From Hymenobacter gummosus (GTDB lineage: Bacteria > Bacteroidota > Bacteroidia > Cytophagales > Hymenobacteraceae), in NCBI RefSeq assembly GCF_003970915.1, contig NZ_RXOF01000002.1, positions 372,001 to 436,000 of the forward strand: 64,000 nucleotides of DNA, written 5' to 3'. The position numbers and the translations under genes were made by a program. A model generated the notes under the pieces. The model was not told where the DNA came from. It was given only the letters and a program-made list of their open reading frames with translations, and did not search any database. Positions 22,254 through 30,325 of this stretch are shown here, piece by piece (the first letter of the stretch is position 1; every line of letters starts with the position of its first letter).

Positions 22254-22365
22254 GCGGCCGAGGCCAACCCTGGCCGCCCGAAACCGGTTATACACCGCGA
22301 GGGGAAGCCTCCTGACGTACGTACCAGAAGCCGGGCCGTTGCCCCGCGTTTTGCACTTTCTGCCC

Positions 22366-23751
22366 ATGCCCATCGAGTCCTACAACCCGTACACCGGCCG
22401 CGTGCTGCGCCGCTTCCGCCCCTTCGCCTGGTCCAAGGTCGAGCGTATTCTGGCCCAAAGCCACCGCGCCGCGGCCCAGTGGCGCCTCACCTCCTTTGCC
22501 GAACGCGCCGGGCTGATGCGCCGCGCCGCGGAATTGCTGCGCGAGCGGGCCGAGGAGCTGGCCCGCCTCATGGCCCTGGAAATGGGCAAGCCCGTGACGG
22601 ATGGCCGCGCCGAGGCCCAGAAGTGCGCCCTCTGCTGCGAGCACTATGCCGAGCACGCCGCGCAGTTCCTGGCCGACGAAGAAGTCAAAACCGAGGCCCA
22701 ACGCTCCTTTATCAGCCACGAGCCGCTGGGCGTGGTGCTGGCCGTGATGCCCTGGAACTTCCCCTTCTGGCAGGTGGTGCGCTTCGCCGCCCCCGCCCTG
22801 ATGGCCGGCAACGTGGGCCTGCTCAAGCACGCCTCCAACGTGCCGCAGTGCGCCCTGGCGCTGGAAAAGATATTCCACGACGCGGGCTTTCCGCCGGCCA
22901 CCTTCCGCGCGCTGCTGGTGGGCACCGAAGTGGTCGGCAAGCTGATCGAGGATGACCGGGTGCGGGCCGTCACGCTCACCGGCTCGGAGCCGGCCGGGGC
23001 GCAGGTGGCCGCCACGGCCGGGGCCCAGATCAAGAAAACCGTGCTGGAGCTGGGCGGTTCCGACGCCTTTATCGTGCTGGCCGACGCCGACCTGGAACTG
23101 GCGGCCAAGACGGCCGCCCAGGCCCGCATGATCAACGCCGGGCAGAGCTGCATTGCCGCCAAGCGCTTCATCGTGGAGAAGCCGGTGATGCGCGAGTTCA
23201 TCAACCAGATGAAAACCCACCTTCTGGCCCTGCGCACCGGCGACCCGCTGCTCGACAGCACCCAGTACGGCCCCCTGGCCCGCCCCGACCTGGCCGACGA
23301 GCTGACCGAGCAGGTGAACGACTCGGTGAAGCAGGGCGCGAAGGTGGAGCTGTTCGGCGGGCAGTCGGCGCCCGGCACGGCCCTGTTCCGGCCCATGATT
23401 CTGTCGAACGTGAAGCCCGGGCAGCGGGCCTACGCGGAGGAGCTGTTCGGCCCGGTGGCGCTGGTGCTCGAAGCCAAGGACGCCGACGACGCCATCCGCC
23501 TTGCCAACGACTCCCGCTTCGGCCTGGGCGCGGCCATCTGGACCAAAGATGCGCGGCGCGGCGAAGAGCTGGCCCGGCGCATTGAGGCCGGGGCGGTGTT
23601 CGTGAATGCCCTGGTCAAGTCCTCGCCCGAAATGCCGTTTGGCGGGGTGAAGAAGTCGGGCTACGGCCGGGAGCTGAGCTACCTGGGCATCCGCGAGTTT
23701 GTGAACCAGAAGTCGGTATGGGTGGCCCCGAAGGCGAAGAAGGTGGAGTAA
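22366..23751 (+). CDS. NAD(P)-dependent succinate-semialdehyde-type dehydrogenase
   Basis: A 461-aa aldehyde dehydrogenase of the YneI/Sad and GabD group, oxidising a short semialdehyde to the acid. Visible are the cofactor/oxyanion motif MPWNFPFWQV, the general base in VLELGGSDAF, and the catalytic cysteine C262 in NAGQSCIAAKRFIV. The C-terminal EMPFGGVKKSGYGRELS is also typical. The ATG at 22366 starts PIESYNPYTG, the standard N terminus of this group. Transcribed alone. The physiological substrate is inferred from the subgroup only. Confidence 0.88.
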   Translation: MPIESYNPYTGRVLRRFRPFAWSKVERILAQSHRAAAQWRLTSFAERAGLMRRAAELLRERAEELARLMALEMGKPVTDGRAEAQKCALCCEHYAEHAAQFLADEEVKTEAQRSFISHEPLGVVLAVMPWNFPFWQVVRFAAPALMAGNVGLLKHASNVPQCALALEKIFHDAGFPPATFRALLVGTEVVGKLIEDDRVRAVTLTGSEPAGAQVAATAGAQIKKTVLELGGSDAFIVLADADLELAAKTAAQARMINAGQSCIAAKRFIVEKPVMREFINQMKTHLLALRTGDPLLDSTQYGPLARPDLADELTEQVNDSVKQGAKVELFGGQSAPGTALFRPMILSNVKPGQRAYAEELFGPVALVLEAKDADDAIRLANDSRFGLGAAIWTKDARRGEELARRIEAGAVFVNALVKSSPEMPFGGVKKSGYGRELSYLGIREFVNQKSVWVAPKAKKVE

Positions 23752-23753
23752 GC

Positions 23754-23767
23754 GGTGAACTGGTGAG
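23754..23767. repeat. GGTGAACTGGTGAG microrepeat
   Basis: Exact copy of the motif at 4001, again directly after a gene end. Confidence 0.5.
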
Positions 23768-23857
23768 TTGACATTCGGGCGACGTGGAAGCCCTGCTCGC
23801 GCAACCTGCCTAAGCGAAACAGGCTACGCTATTTCACCATGAACCTGTTTAGGACGT

Positions 23858-23967
23858 GTCATGTCGAGCTGGTCGAGACATCTCGCGTGCTGATGCCAGG
23901 TAGTAACTCAATCATTCAACGAGAAGATTACCGTCCGAGCGAGGTGTCTCGACCAGCCCGACATGAC
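23858..23967. repeat. Inverted repeat element (GTCATGTCGAGC family)
   Basis: The left arm GTCATGTCGAGCTGGTCGAG and the right arm ending GACCAGCCCGACATGAC pair over about 29 bases with few mismatches around a 50-base spacer. It fills most of the convergent gap between the aldehyde dehydrogenase and the YdcF-like gene. Confidence 0.8.
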
Positions 23968-24033
23968 GTTCTGAGGACTTCCCGAACGGATTCATTGTTC
24001 CAGCAACTCCTGCTCGCACACCCTTTTACGCTC

Positions 24034-24813
24034 TTAAGCGTAGCCCAGCACCCGGTACACCACGTAGCCGCTGATTTCGTGCAGCAGCAGGCTCCAGCGG
24101 CTGAGCGCGTCGGCGTCGGGGATGAGCCAGTAGGTGGGGGCGAGGCTGCGGTCGGTGCTGAAGTAGCCGGCGGGGAAGGCCACCGGGTGCAGGCCCACGC
24201 GGCGGAAGCAGCCCAGGGCGCGGCGCTGGTGAAAGGCCGAAGTGATGAGCACCACCGTGGTGTCGAGGCCCTGCTGGTGGAGCAGCTCCTTGGTGAAAAG
24301 GGCGTTTTCGCGGGTGTTGCGGCTGCGCTGCTCCAGCAGCAGGTCGCGGGCGGGCACGCCGGCCAGGCGCAGCAGGGTATACAGGTCGCGGGCTTCGGTG
24401 TGGGCTACCTCGCGCACCGCCCCCGAGCCGCCCGAAATCAGGATGCGCCGGATGCGGCCGGCCCGGTACAGCCACAAGGCATGGGTGAGCCGGTCGGCGC
24501 CGTGCTGCAGGTACACCCGGTCGTGCGGCGACTTGCTGACCTGGGTGATGCCCGTCAGCAGTACGCCCACCGGCCGGTGGCCCACCGCGGCGGGCGGCAC
24601 CGGCGGCAGCTCCCAGGCCAGCAGGGCCTCGTTGACCAGCGCCCCGTTGGTACCGACGAGCAGCAGAACCAGCGCCGCCAGCAGCAGGCCGCGGCGCCGG
24701 GCCGGGCGGCCGCTGAGCAGGGCCGCTACGAGCAGAAACAGCAGCCACACCAGCGGCAGCAGCAGAAAATCGAGGACCTTAGAGAGCAGGAAGAACACGG
24801 CCGCAAAAATCAC
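24034..24813 (-). CDS. YdcF-like membrane protein (DUF218/ElyC-SanA family)
   Basis: A 259-aa protein: two N-terminal TM segments (residues ~5-25 and 35-55) and a periplasmic DUF218 domain. Family blocks are GVLLTGITQ, RLTHALWLYRAGRIRRILIS, RSRNTRENALFTKELL and LITSAFHQRRALGCFRRVGL. ElyC/SanA homologues influence envelope integrity; YdcF binds SAM; the exact role here is unknown. The GTG at 24813 is proposed because earlier in-frame codons run into a repeat element; an alternative GTG is five codons further in. Confidence 0.85.
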   Translation of the reverse strand: MIFAAVFFLLSKVLDFLLLPLVWLLFLLVAALLSGRPARRRGLLLAALVLLLVGTNGALVNEALLAWELPPVPPAAVGHRPVGVLLTGITQVSKSPHDRVYLQHGADRLTHALWLYRAGRIRRILISGGSGAVREVAHTEARDLYTLLRLAGVPARDLLLEQRSRNTRENALFTKELLHQQGLDTTVVLITSAFHQRRALGCFRRVGLHPVAFPAGYFSTDRSLAPTYWLIPDADALSRWSLLLHEISGYVVYRVLGYA

Positions 24814-24872
24814 GGATTTGTGCGGATTTGACGGATGACACGGATTTTGTGGACGGGCACCGGATGAATATA

Positions 24873-25120
24873 GAACGTCATCCTGAGCGCAGCGAACCGA
24901 AGGAAGGCGAAGCCAAGGACCTTCCTCGCACCCTGCACCGACGTTAAAATCCAAGCTCAGACGCAATTCCGGCAGCACAGTAAAAGCGTTGCCTAAGCAA
25001 TTGGGAGTTAGCAGCTCGGCTGCTATTAAGACTGCGCTAGCCGAAAACGTCAGGGCGTTGGCATCAGCGGCGGTGCGGGGTTAGAGGAAGGTCCTTGGCT
25101 GCGCTCAGGATGACGTGCTG
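24873..25120. repeat. Inverted repeat element, family B copy 1
   Basis: Left arm AACGTCATCCTGAGCGCAGC then AAGGACCTTCCTC; right arm is the complement, ending at GACGTGCTGATT. The same sequences recur at 55064-55250. It occupies the 350-base gap between the YdcF-like and thioredoxin-like genes; nothing else is visible there apart from a triple CACCTAAT run just before 25168. Confidence 0.85.
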
Positions 25121-25167
25121 ATTGATGCGGCGGCCGTAGGCACCTAATCACCTAATCACCTAATCAT

Positions 25168-25524
25168 TCATCGCACCAGCGGCACGAAGGCGCGCAGGCG
25201 GTCGAGCATGCCGCGCACTTTTTCCTCGGTAGTCAGCGAGTCGCATTCCAGCAGCTGGCCCTGGCAGTAGCTCACGAAGAAGGGCGCCACACGCTCCTGC
25301 ATGAGCTTTTTGGCCACGGGGTTTTCGTCGGAATCCAGGCGCAGAAACAGGATGGGCTGGTAAGCCTCGTCGTCGGCGAACTTGCCGAAGGGCGGGGACA
25401 GCTGCTCGCAGATAGCGCAGCCCGCGGAGGTAAACTTGGCGAAGACCTTCAGGTGCTCGTGGGTAAGGCGGCGCAGACCTTCGTCGTTGGTGTCGTGGAC
25501 GCGCTGGCGGGGGGCTTCTTTCAT
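25168..25524 (-). CDS. Thioredoxin-fold protein
   Basis: A 118-aa single-domain thioredoxin-like protein. The redox motif is CAIC in FTSAGCAICEQLSPPFGKFA, and the cis-proline loop is VAPFFVSYCQG. There is no signal peptide, so it should be cytosolic. The unusual CAIC centre argues against classical thioredoxin (CGPC). Substrate unknown; no reductase gene is adjacent. It is on its own between a repeat element and the terminator of the DUF885 gene. Confidence 0.85.
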   Translation of the reverse strand: MKEAPRQRVHDTNDEGLRRLTHEHLKVFAKFTSAGCAICEQLSPPFGKFADDEAYQPILFLRLDSDENPVAKKLMQERVAPFFVSYCQGQLLECDSLTTEEKVRGMLDRLRAFVPLVR

Positions 25525-25590
25525 GCGGCGGCTGGATCGGGAAAAGAGGGAGTTGGCCTTGTACGAATTAGTGGCGCTTTTGGCCCAGAA

Positions 25591-25647
25591 TGGGAAAACA
25601 ACCAGCCCGTCGGCGCAGCTTCAGAAAGCCGGACCGGCGGGCTGGTT
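25591..25647 (-). terminator. Intrinsic terminator of the DUF885 gene
   Basis: Stem AACCAGCCCG / CGGGCTGGTT (25600-25609 and 25638-25647), followed leftward by TTGTTTTCCC. It lies about 50 bases after the stop at 25698. Confidence 0.75.
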
Positions 25648-25697
25648 GAATTAGTGGCGGCGCCGCAAACAAGGCCGACCGTTAGGCCGGCGCGGGC

Positions 25698-27467
25698 CTA
25701 GCGCAGCATCATCTGGCGGATGTAGCGCACCGGGGCGCTGCCGTAGCTGAGGAACTGCTCGTTGAAGTTTTTCAGGTCGAAGTCCTTGCCCAGCTTCTGC
25801 TTCATTTCCTCACGCAGGGCCATGATTTCGCTGTAGCCGGTGAAGTAGGAACTGAGCTGCACCTGGCTCAGGGTGGCGCGGCGCCACTTGTTGCGGGCTT
25901 CGGCTTCTTCCTGAAATCCGTCGCGCGTGAGCAGCTGCACCACCTGGGCCTCCGGGGCATTTTCGGTCTGAATCTGGTGGTCGATAATGGTGTTCAGCGT
26001 CACGCGCATGTTCCACTTGTCCCACATCAGCCAGATTTCGTCGGTGCCGCCGGCGTAGCCGCTTTCCAGCATCATGCGCTCGGCGTACACGGCCCAGCCC
26101 TCAATCATGGCCCCGTTGCCGAGCACGGCCTTGATGATGCTGGGGGAGCGGTTGGCGTACACCAGCTGGGTGTAGTGGCCCGGAATGGCCTCGTGGATGT
26201 TCAGAATCTGCAGGGTGTACTGGTTGTACTCGCGCAGGTAGCTTTCGGCCTGCTCGGCCGGCTGCCCGTCCAGGGGCTCCACGTTGTAGTAGGTATCGGC
26301 CCCCTTATCATAAGGCCCCGGCGCCGACACCGAAGCCCCCGCGCCCGAGCCGCGCATGTACAGCGGCGTCTCGCGCACCACCAGCGGCTTCGTGGGGTCC
26401 TGGGTCAGCAGCTTCTTCTCGTCCACGAACTTGACCAGCTCCGGAATCTGCTGGCGCACCGCCGCCACGAAGCCGGCCTGGGTGGCGTGCTTGGCCGAGA
26501 GCTGCTTGATGACCTCGCGGATGCGGGTGAGCGTGTCGGCGGGCAGGGGCTGGCCAGCCAGGTACTTGGGCCAGAGGCGGGTGGCGCGCACGGCCATGTC
26601 CTGCAGCAGCTCCCGCTTGTGGCGCAGGGCGCGCTGGTACACCTCGTCGGCCGAGGCGTTGGCCACGATGTCGTAGCGGAACTTCTGGTCGAACAGCGCC
26701 TTGCCGATGCGGAAGCTGCGCTTGGCCCGGGGCCGCAACTCCTTATCCAGAAACTGCACGTACTCGCCGATGGCCTGGCGGGTGGTTTCGATGCGGGTGC
26801 GCAGCTCCTCCTTTTCGCGCTCCGAGAGGCTGGATTTGGCTACCGAGTCGAGCAGGGCGGGACCGAAGACTTCCAGGCCGCCCTTGTTCTGCAGGATGGC
26901 CAGCTCCAGGTGCTCCTTGGTGGGGTTCTGCAGGTTGTTTTCGGCGGTGGCGTAGTACTCCAGGCTGCGGTTGATTTTGCCCGAAATGCTGCGCAGGCGC
27001 TGGGCCAGGGGCTGGTAGCGGCCGTTGAGGATTTCGGCCACCGGCTCCGAAATGTTGTACTGGGCCGGGTTCCACTGCCAGCTGCGCAGGGTGTCGTTGT
27101 ACCAGCGCGTGCTCCGCAGCTGGTTCACCATCATCAGGTAGTCGGTCTGGTTGTTGGGCGAGAGGGAGTCGAAGGCGAAGCCCTGCAGCTCCCGCAGGCC
27201 CCGCTCGGCGGCCTTGTTTTCCACCTGCCGCCGGCCGGCGGTAGGCAGCACCAGCACCGCGTCGTACTTGTGAAAGCCCTGCGAAGAGGCCCAGCCGGGG
27301 TTGTAGTACCAGAGCGAGTCGATAAACCGCTCCTTGTACCGGTCGAAGCCGATGTCGGCGGGGGAGGACTGGGCGGCGGCGTTGTCGGTCTGGCGCTGGC
27401 AGCTGGCGGCCAGCACGCCGGCGGCTACGAGGCCCAGCAGCGGCAGCCGGGAGTAAAGTTGGGACAT
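25698..27467 (-). CDS. DUF885-family lipoprotein, predicted zinc peptidase
   Basis: A 589-aa exported protein. The signal peptide ends in a lipobox-like AAS-C (cysteine near residue 23), so it should be a lipoprotein. The DUF885 metal motif HEAIPGHYTQL is present, followed about 45 residues later by IEGWAVYAERMMLE with the third metal ligand; both are standard. The length is usual for the family, members of which are thought to be metallopeptidases, though activity is rarely tested. The ATG at 27467 gives the signal peptide. TACCTTCG lies about 33 bases upstream and may be its -7 box. Confidence 0.9.
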   Translation of the reverse strand: MSQLYSRLPLLGLVAAGVLAASCQRQTDNAAAQSSPADIGFDRYKERFIDSLWYYNPGWASSQGFHKYDAVLVLPTAGRRQVENKAAERGLRELQGFAFDSLSPNNQTDYLMMVNQLRSTRWYNDTLRSWQWNPAQYNISEPVAEILNGRYQPLAQRLRSISGKINRSLEYYATAENNLQNPTKEHLELAILQNKGGLEVFGPALLDSVAKSSLSEREKEELRTRIETTRQAIGEYVQFLDKELRPRAKRSFRIGKALFDQKFRYDIVANASADEVYQRALRHKRELLQDMAVRATRLWPKYLAGQPLPADTLTRIREVIKQLSAKHATQAGFVAAVRQQIPELVKFVDEKKLLTQDPTKPLVVRETPLYMRGSGAGASVSAPGPYDKGADTYYNVEPLDGQPAEQAESYLREYNQYTLQILNIHEAIPGHYTQLVYANRSPSIIKAVLGNGAMIEGWAVYAERMMLESGYAGGTDEIWLMWDKWNMRVTLNTIIDHQIQTENAPEAQVVQLLTRDGFQEEAEARNKWRRATLSQVQLSSYFTGYSEIMALREEMKQKLGKDFDLKNFNEQFLSYGSAPVRYIRQMMLR

Positions 27468-27660
27468 AGGGAAGGGTAGGAAGAAAAACGGCGAACGGGC
27501 GAAGGTAGGGGCAAAAACGGCCGTTGGTACCCGCGGGCTGCACGGCCGGACCGCGCCGCGCCGGCGGCTGTTTGGCGGGCCGATACAGCCGCCGGCCAAG
27601 CTCAACCGTAAAAAGGGCCGTTTGCCCGCAATTCCCCACTTTTAGCTTTTCGCTCCCCTC

Positions 27661-28206
27661 ATGCACGGCACCATCTTTACCCTGCTCAAGCGCTACGTGC
27701 AGACGCAGTACGACCACAGCACCTGGATTCGCCTGGTGGAAGCGGCCGGTATCAGCGCCATCGACTTCGACCACAAGCACGTGTACCCCGACGAGCACAT
27801 GTACGCCCTGGTGGGCCACGCCGCCGAAATGGCCGGCATCCCGGCCGCCGAGCTGCAGGAGAAATTCGGCGAGTACCTCGTGCCCGACCTCATCTACATG
27901 TACCAGAAGCTGATGGACCCGGGCTGGCGCACCCTGGAAATGCTGGAGCACACCGAAAAGGTGATGCACAAACGCGTGCGCGAGGAGCACGAGGACAACG
28001 CCCCGCCCGTGCTCGACGTGCGCCGCGTGGCCCCCGATGAGGTGGTGGTGGAGTACGTGTCAAGGCGGCGCATGGGCGCGCTGGCCGTGGGCATCGTGCG
28101 CGGCCTGGCCACCTACTTCGACGAGGCCGAGCGCATCGAGGTGACGCCCACCACCCGCGAAGACGGGGAGCACGTGCACATCCGGGTGCGCCGCCTGCCG
28201 GCCTAG
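27661..28206 (+). CDS. H-NOX haem nitric oxide/oxygen-binding protein
   Basis: A 181-aa stand-alone H-NOX gas sensor. It begins HGTIFTLLKRYV, as in the family; the proximal haem ligand is H103 in TEKVMHKRV; the haem propionate motif YxSxR is Y132-V-S134-R-R136 in EYVSRRRM. There is no fused cyclase or chemotaxis domain and no histidine kinase or diguanylate cyclase gene alongside, so the partner is unknown. It is transcribed towards the arsenosugar cluster, 128 bases away. Confidence 0.9.
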   Translation: MHGTIFTLLKRYVQTQYDHSTWIRLVEAAGISAIDFDHKHVYPDEHMYALVGHAAEMAGIPAAELQEKFGEYLVPDLIYMYQKLMDPGWRTLEMLEHTEKVMHKRVREEHEDNAPPVLDVRRVAPDEVVVEYVSRRRMGALAVGIVRGLATYFDEAERIEVTPTTREDGEHVHIRVRRLPA

Positions 28207-28333
28207 CCGCCGGGTTCGGATAGCCCGCCGGCCGGTTCAGCCAGTCGGGTGGCCCTGCAGCCGCGTTTTTTGCGTTTCTTGCCCGTCGCCGCGCCAATCC
28301 GAACCCGGCGCGGCTTCGTTTGTCTTCTCCGAG

Positions 28334-28672
28334 ATGGAAAAAAACACCTACTACAACCCCGCCGACCTCGCCAAGTTCGGCAACGTGACCGAGTGGCAGG
28401 CCGAAATGGGCCGCAAGTTCTTCGACTACTACGGCGAGGTATTCAAGGAAGGCGCCCTCACCGAGCGCGAAAAATCCCTCATTGCCCTGGCCGTGGCCCA
28501 CGCCGTGCAGTGCCCCTACTGCATCGACGCCTACACCTCCGACTCCCTGCAGAAGGGCGCCGACGAGGCCCAGATGATGGAAGCCGTGCACGTGGCGGTG
28601 GCCATCAAAGGGGGCGCCGCCCTGGTGCACAGCGTGCAGATGATGAACAAGGCGAAGGAGCTTTCGATGTAA
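28334..28672 (+). CDS. AhpD-like peroxidase-type protein of arsenosugar cluster
   Basis: A 112-aa carboxymuconolactone decarboxylase/AhpD-fold protein. The redox pair C60/C63 lies in VQCPYCIDAYTSD. The version starting KNTYYNPADLAKFGNVTEW is the one that accompanies ArsS, and is named arsenosugar biosynthesis-associated peroxidase-like in public annotation (from memory). It should act in the cytosol; its true reaction is unproven. It heads the cluster; ArsS would normally follow directly, but a 567-bp GxxExxY cassette starts two bases after its stop. Confidence 0.88.
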   Translation: MEKNTYYNPADLAKFGNVTEWQAEMGRKFFDYYGEVFKEGALTEREKSLIALAVAHAVQCPYCIDAYTSDSLQKGADEAQMMEAVHVAVAIKGGAALVHSVQMMNKAKELSM

Positions 28673-28674
28673 AC

Positions 28675-28723
28675 CGCTGATTCGCGCTGATTTTCGTGAT
28701 TTCGCTGATTTTTGACGTTCAGG
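28675..28723. repeat. Left terminal inverted repeat of the GxxExxY cassette
   Basis: A 49-base repeat built from GCTGATTT units and ending GACGTTCAGG; 45 of 49 positions match the inverted copy at 29193-29241. Confidence 0.92.
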
Positions 28724-28773
28724 CCGGCGCTGTCGGCCTGAATTATACTTAGTTGTCTGATTTCACTGAAGTT

Positions 28774-29175
28774 ATGAGCGAAATAGTGGATGAACGGTAC
28801 GCGCAGTCGGCGCTGACCGGGCAAATTATTGGGTGCGCCATGCGCGTGCACGCGGCTTTGGGCAACGGCTTTCCGGAAATCATCTACCAGCGGGCCTTGG
28901 CTGTGGAAATGGAATCCGAAGGCATGTCCTTTGACGAGGAGTTTGCCCAGCCCGTGTACTACCGCAACGTCTGCATCGGCTCCCGGCGGGTGGATTTTCT
29001 GGTCGGCGGCGAGGTGCTGGTGGAGCTGAAAGCCACGCACGAGCTGACCGATTTGCACCTGGCGCAAACTATTAACTACCTGAAAGCATTCAAGCTGGAA
29101 GTGGGCCTGCTGATCAACTTCGGCGAAAAGAGCCTGCGCTACCGACGACTGGTTAAGTCGCAAAAGCAGAAGTAG
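28774..29175 (+). CDS. GxxExxY protein
   Basis: A 133-aa protein of the GxxExxY family, named for the motif seen here as GFPEIIY, followed by a PD-(D/E)XK-like core: CIGSRRVDFLVGGEVLVELK (D, then E-x-K) and HLAQTINYLKAFKLEVGLLI. The fold suggests a nuclease-like protein, but no activity is known to me. The ATG at 28774 is preferred over a TTG at 28753. The gene is enclosed by inverted repeats and interrupts the arsenosugar operon in the same orientation, so it may be co-transcribed. Confidence 0.9.
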   Translation: MSEIVDERYAQSALTGQIIGCAMRVHAALGNGFPEIIYQRALAVEMESEGMSFDEEFAQPVYYRNVCIGSRRVDFLVGGEVLVELKATHELTDLHLAQTINYLKAFKLEVGLLINFGEKSLRYRRLVKSQKQK

Positions 29176-29192
29176 GACCCTCATCCTAGTCT

Positions 29193-29241
29193 CCTGAACG
29201 TCAGAAATCAGCGAAATCATGGAAATCAGCGCAAATCAGCG
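29193..29241. repeat. Right terminal inverted repeat of the GxxExxY cassette
   Basis: Inverted copy of 28675-28723. The ATG of the following arsS frame (29219) lies inside it, so the first seven or eight residues of ArsS are encoded by the repeat. Confidence 0.92.
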
Positions 29242-30292
29242 ATTAAGTCTGACGGGCCGCCACCACCCCCTGGCCGATACCGGGTACCAGCTCACCGTGC
29301 TCAACGCGGCGCAGACCAGCGGGGCGGCCTGGCCGGCTTTCGGCAGCAAGCTGCGCGAGACGGGGCTGCTGCCGCTGCGGCCCACCGGCATCAGCACCCT
29401 GCAGCTGAACGTGGGCAAGATGTGCAACCAGACCTGCAAGCACTGCCACGTCGACGCCGGGCCCGACCGCACCGAAATAATGACCCGCGAAACGATGGCG
29501 CTCTGCCTGGAAGCCCTGCGCCAGGCCCCCGACATGCAGGTGGTGGACCTCACGGGCGGTGCCCCCGAGATGAACCCGGACTTCCGCTGGCTGGTGGAGC
29601 AGGTATCGGCCCTGGGCCGGCAGATTATTGTGCGCTGCAACCTGACCATCATCGTGGCCAATAAGAAGTACCACGACCTGCCAGAGTTCTTCGCCCGGCA
29701 CCGGGTGCGCGTGGTGTCGTCGCTGCCGCACTTCTCGGCCGCCCGCACCGACGCCCAGCGCGGCGAGGGCGTGTTTGAGCGCAGCATCCGGGCGCTGAAG
29801 ATGCTCAATGCCGTGGGCTACGGGCAGGAGGGGAGCGGGCTGACGCTGGACCTGGTGTACAACCCCTCGGGCGCATTTCTGCCCGGCTCCCAGGCGGGGC
29901 TGGAGCGCGACTTCAAGCAGCGCCTGCGCCGGGAGCACGGCGTGGAGTTCAATAGCCTGCTGACCATCACCAACCTGCCCATCAGCCGCTTCCTCGACTA
30001 CCTGCTCGAATCGGGCAACTACGCCGCCTACATGGACAAGCTGGTGCAGGGCTACAACCCCGCCGCCGCCGCCAACGTGATGTGCCGCAGCACCTTGTCG
30101 GTGGGCTGGGACGGGCAGCTCTACGACTGCGACTTCAACCAGATGCTGGAGCTGCCGGTGGAGGCCCGCGCCCCGCGCCACATCCGCGACTTCAACCTCG
30201 CGCGCCTGCAGGAGCGCAGCATCGTGCTGAACCAGCATTGCTACGGCTGCACCGCCGGCGCGGGCTCCAGCTGCGGCGGCGCGACGGTGTGA
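29219..30292 (+). CDS. arsS: Arsenosugar biosynthesis radical SAM protein ArsS
   Basis: Radical SAM enzyme that attaches the 5'-deoxyadenosyl group to dimethylarsenical in arsenosugar synthesis (family knowledge). The Fe-S motif is C69xxxC73xxC76 in KMCNQTCKHCHVDAGP, followed by DLTGGAPEMNPDF. The C-terminal cysteine-rich region (NVMCRSTLSVGWDG, LYDCDFNQM, NQHCYGCTAGAGSSC) is typical. 357 aa. The ATG at 29219 sits inside the right repeat of the GxxExxY cassette; no better start is evident before residue 60, so the cassette seems to supply the translation start. No arsM methyltransferase is in the window. Confidence 0.92.
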   Translation: MEISANQRLSLTGRHHPLADTGYQLTVLNAAQTSGAAWPAFGSKLRETGLLPLRPTGISTLQLNVGKMCNQTCKHCHVDAGPDRTEIMTRETMALCLEALRQAPDMQVVDLTGGAPEMNPDFRWLVEQVSALGRQIIVRCNLTIIVANKKYHDLPEFFARHRVRVVSSLPHFSAARTDAQRGEGVFERSIRALKMLNAVGYGQEGSGLTLDLVYNPSGAFLPGSQAGLERDFKQRLRREHGVEFNSLLTITNLPISRFLDYLLESGNYAAYMDKLVQGYNPAAAANVMCRSTLSVGWDGQLYDCDFNQMLELPVEARAPRHIRDFNLARLQERSIVLNQHCYGCTAGAGSSCGGATV

Positions 30293-30325
30293 GTCAATTA
30301 AAAATTGAGAATCAAGAATTAAAAA

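Larger units (their letters stand above)
28675..29241 (+). mobile_element. Putative GxxExxY cassette with terminal inverted repeats
   Basis: A 567-bp unit: 49-bp inverted repeats enclosing a single GxxExxY gene. It separates two genes that otherwise form a functional pair (AhpD-like and arsS). No target duplication or transposase is seen, so movement would depend on factors elsewhere. The mobile nature is inference from the structure. Confidence 0.6.

Noticed and set aside
23941-24030. Transposon end or attachment site near 23.9 kb
   Set aside because: The inverted sequences form a compact repeat element with no open frame or integrase nearby.
24814-24978. N-terminal extension of the YdcF-like protein to 24978
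   Set aside because: The added residues are encoded by a repeat element and lack any pattern; a GTG directly before the first TM helix is more likely.
25977-27479. 500-codon plus-strand frame opposite the DUF885 gene
   Set aside because: Antisense shadow; the DUF885 HExxH-type motif and signal peptide are on the minus strand.
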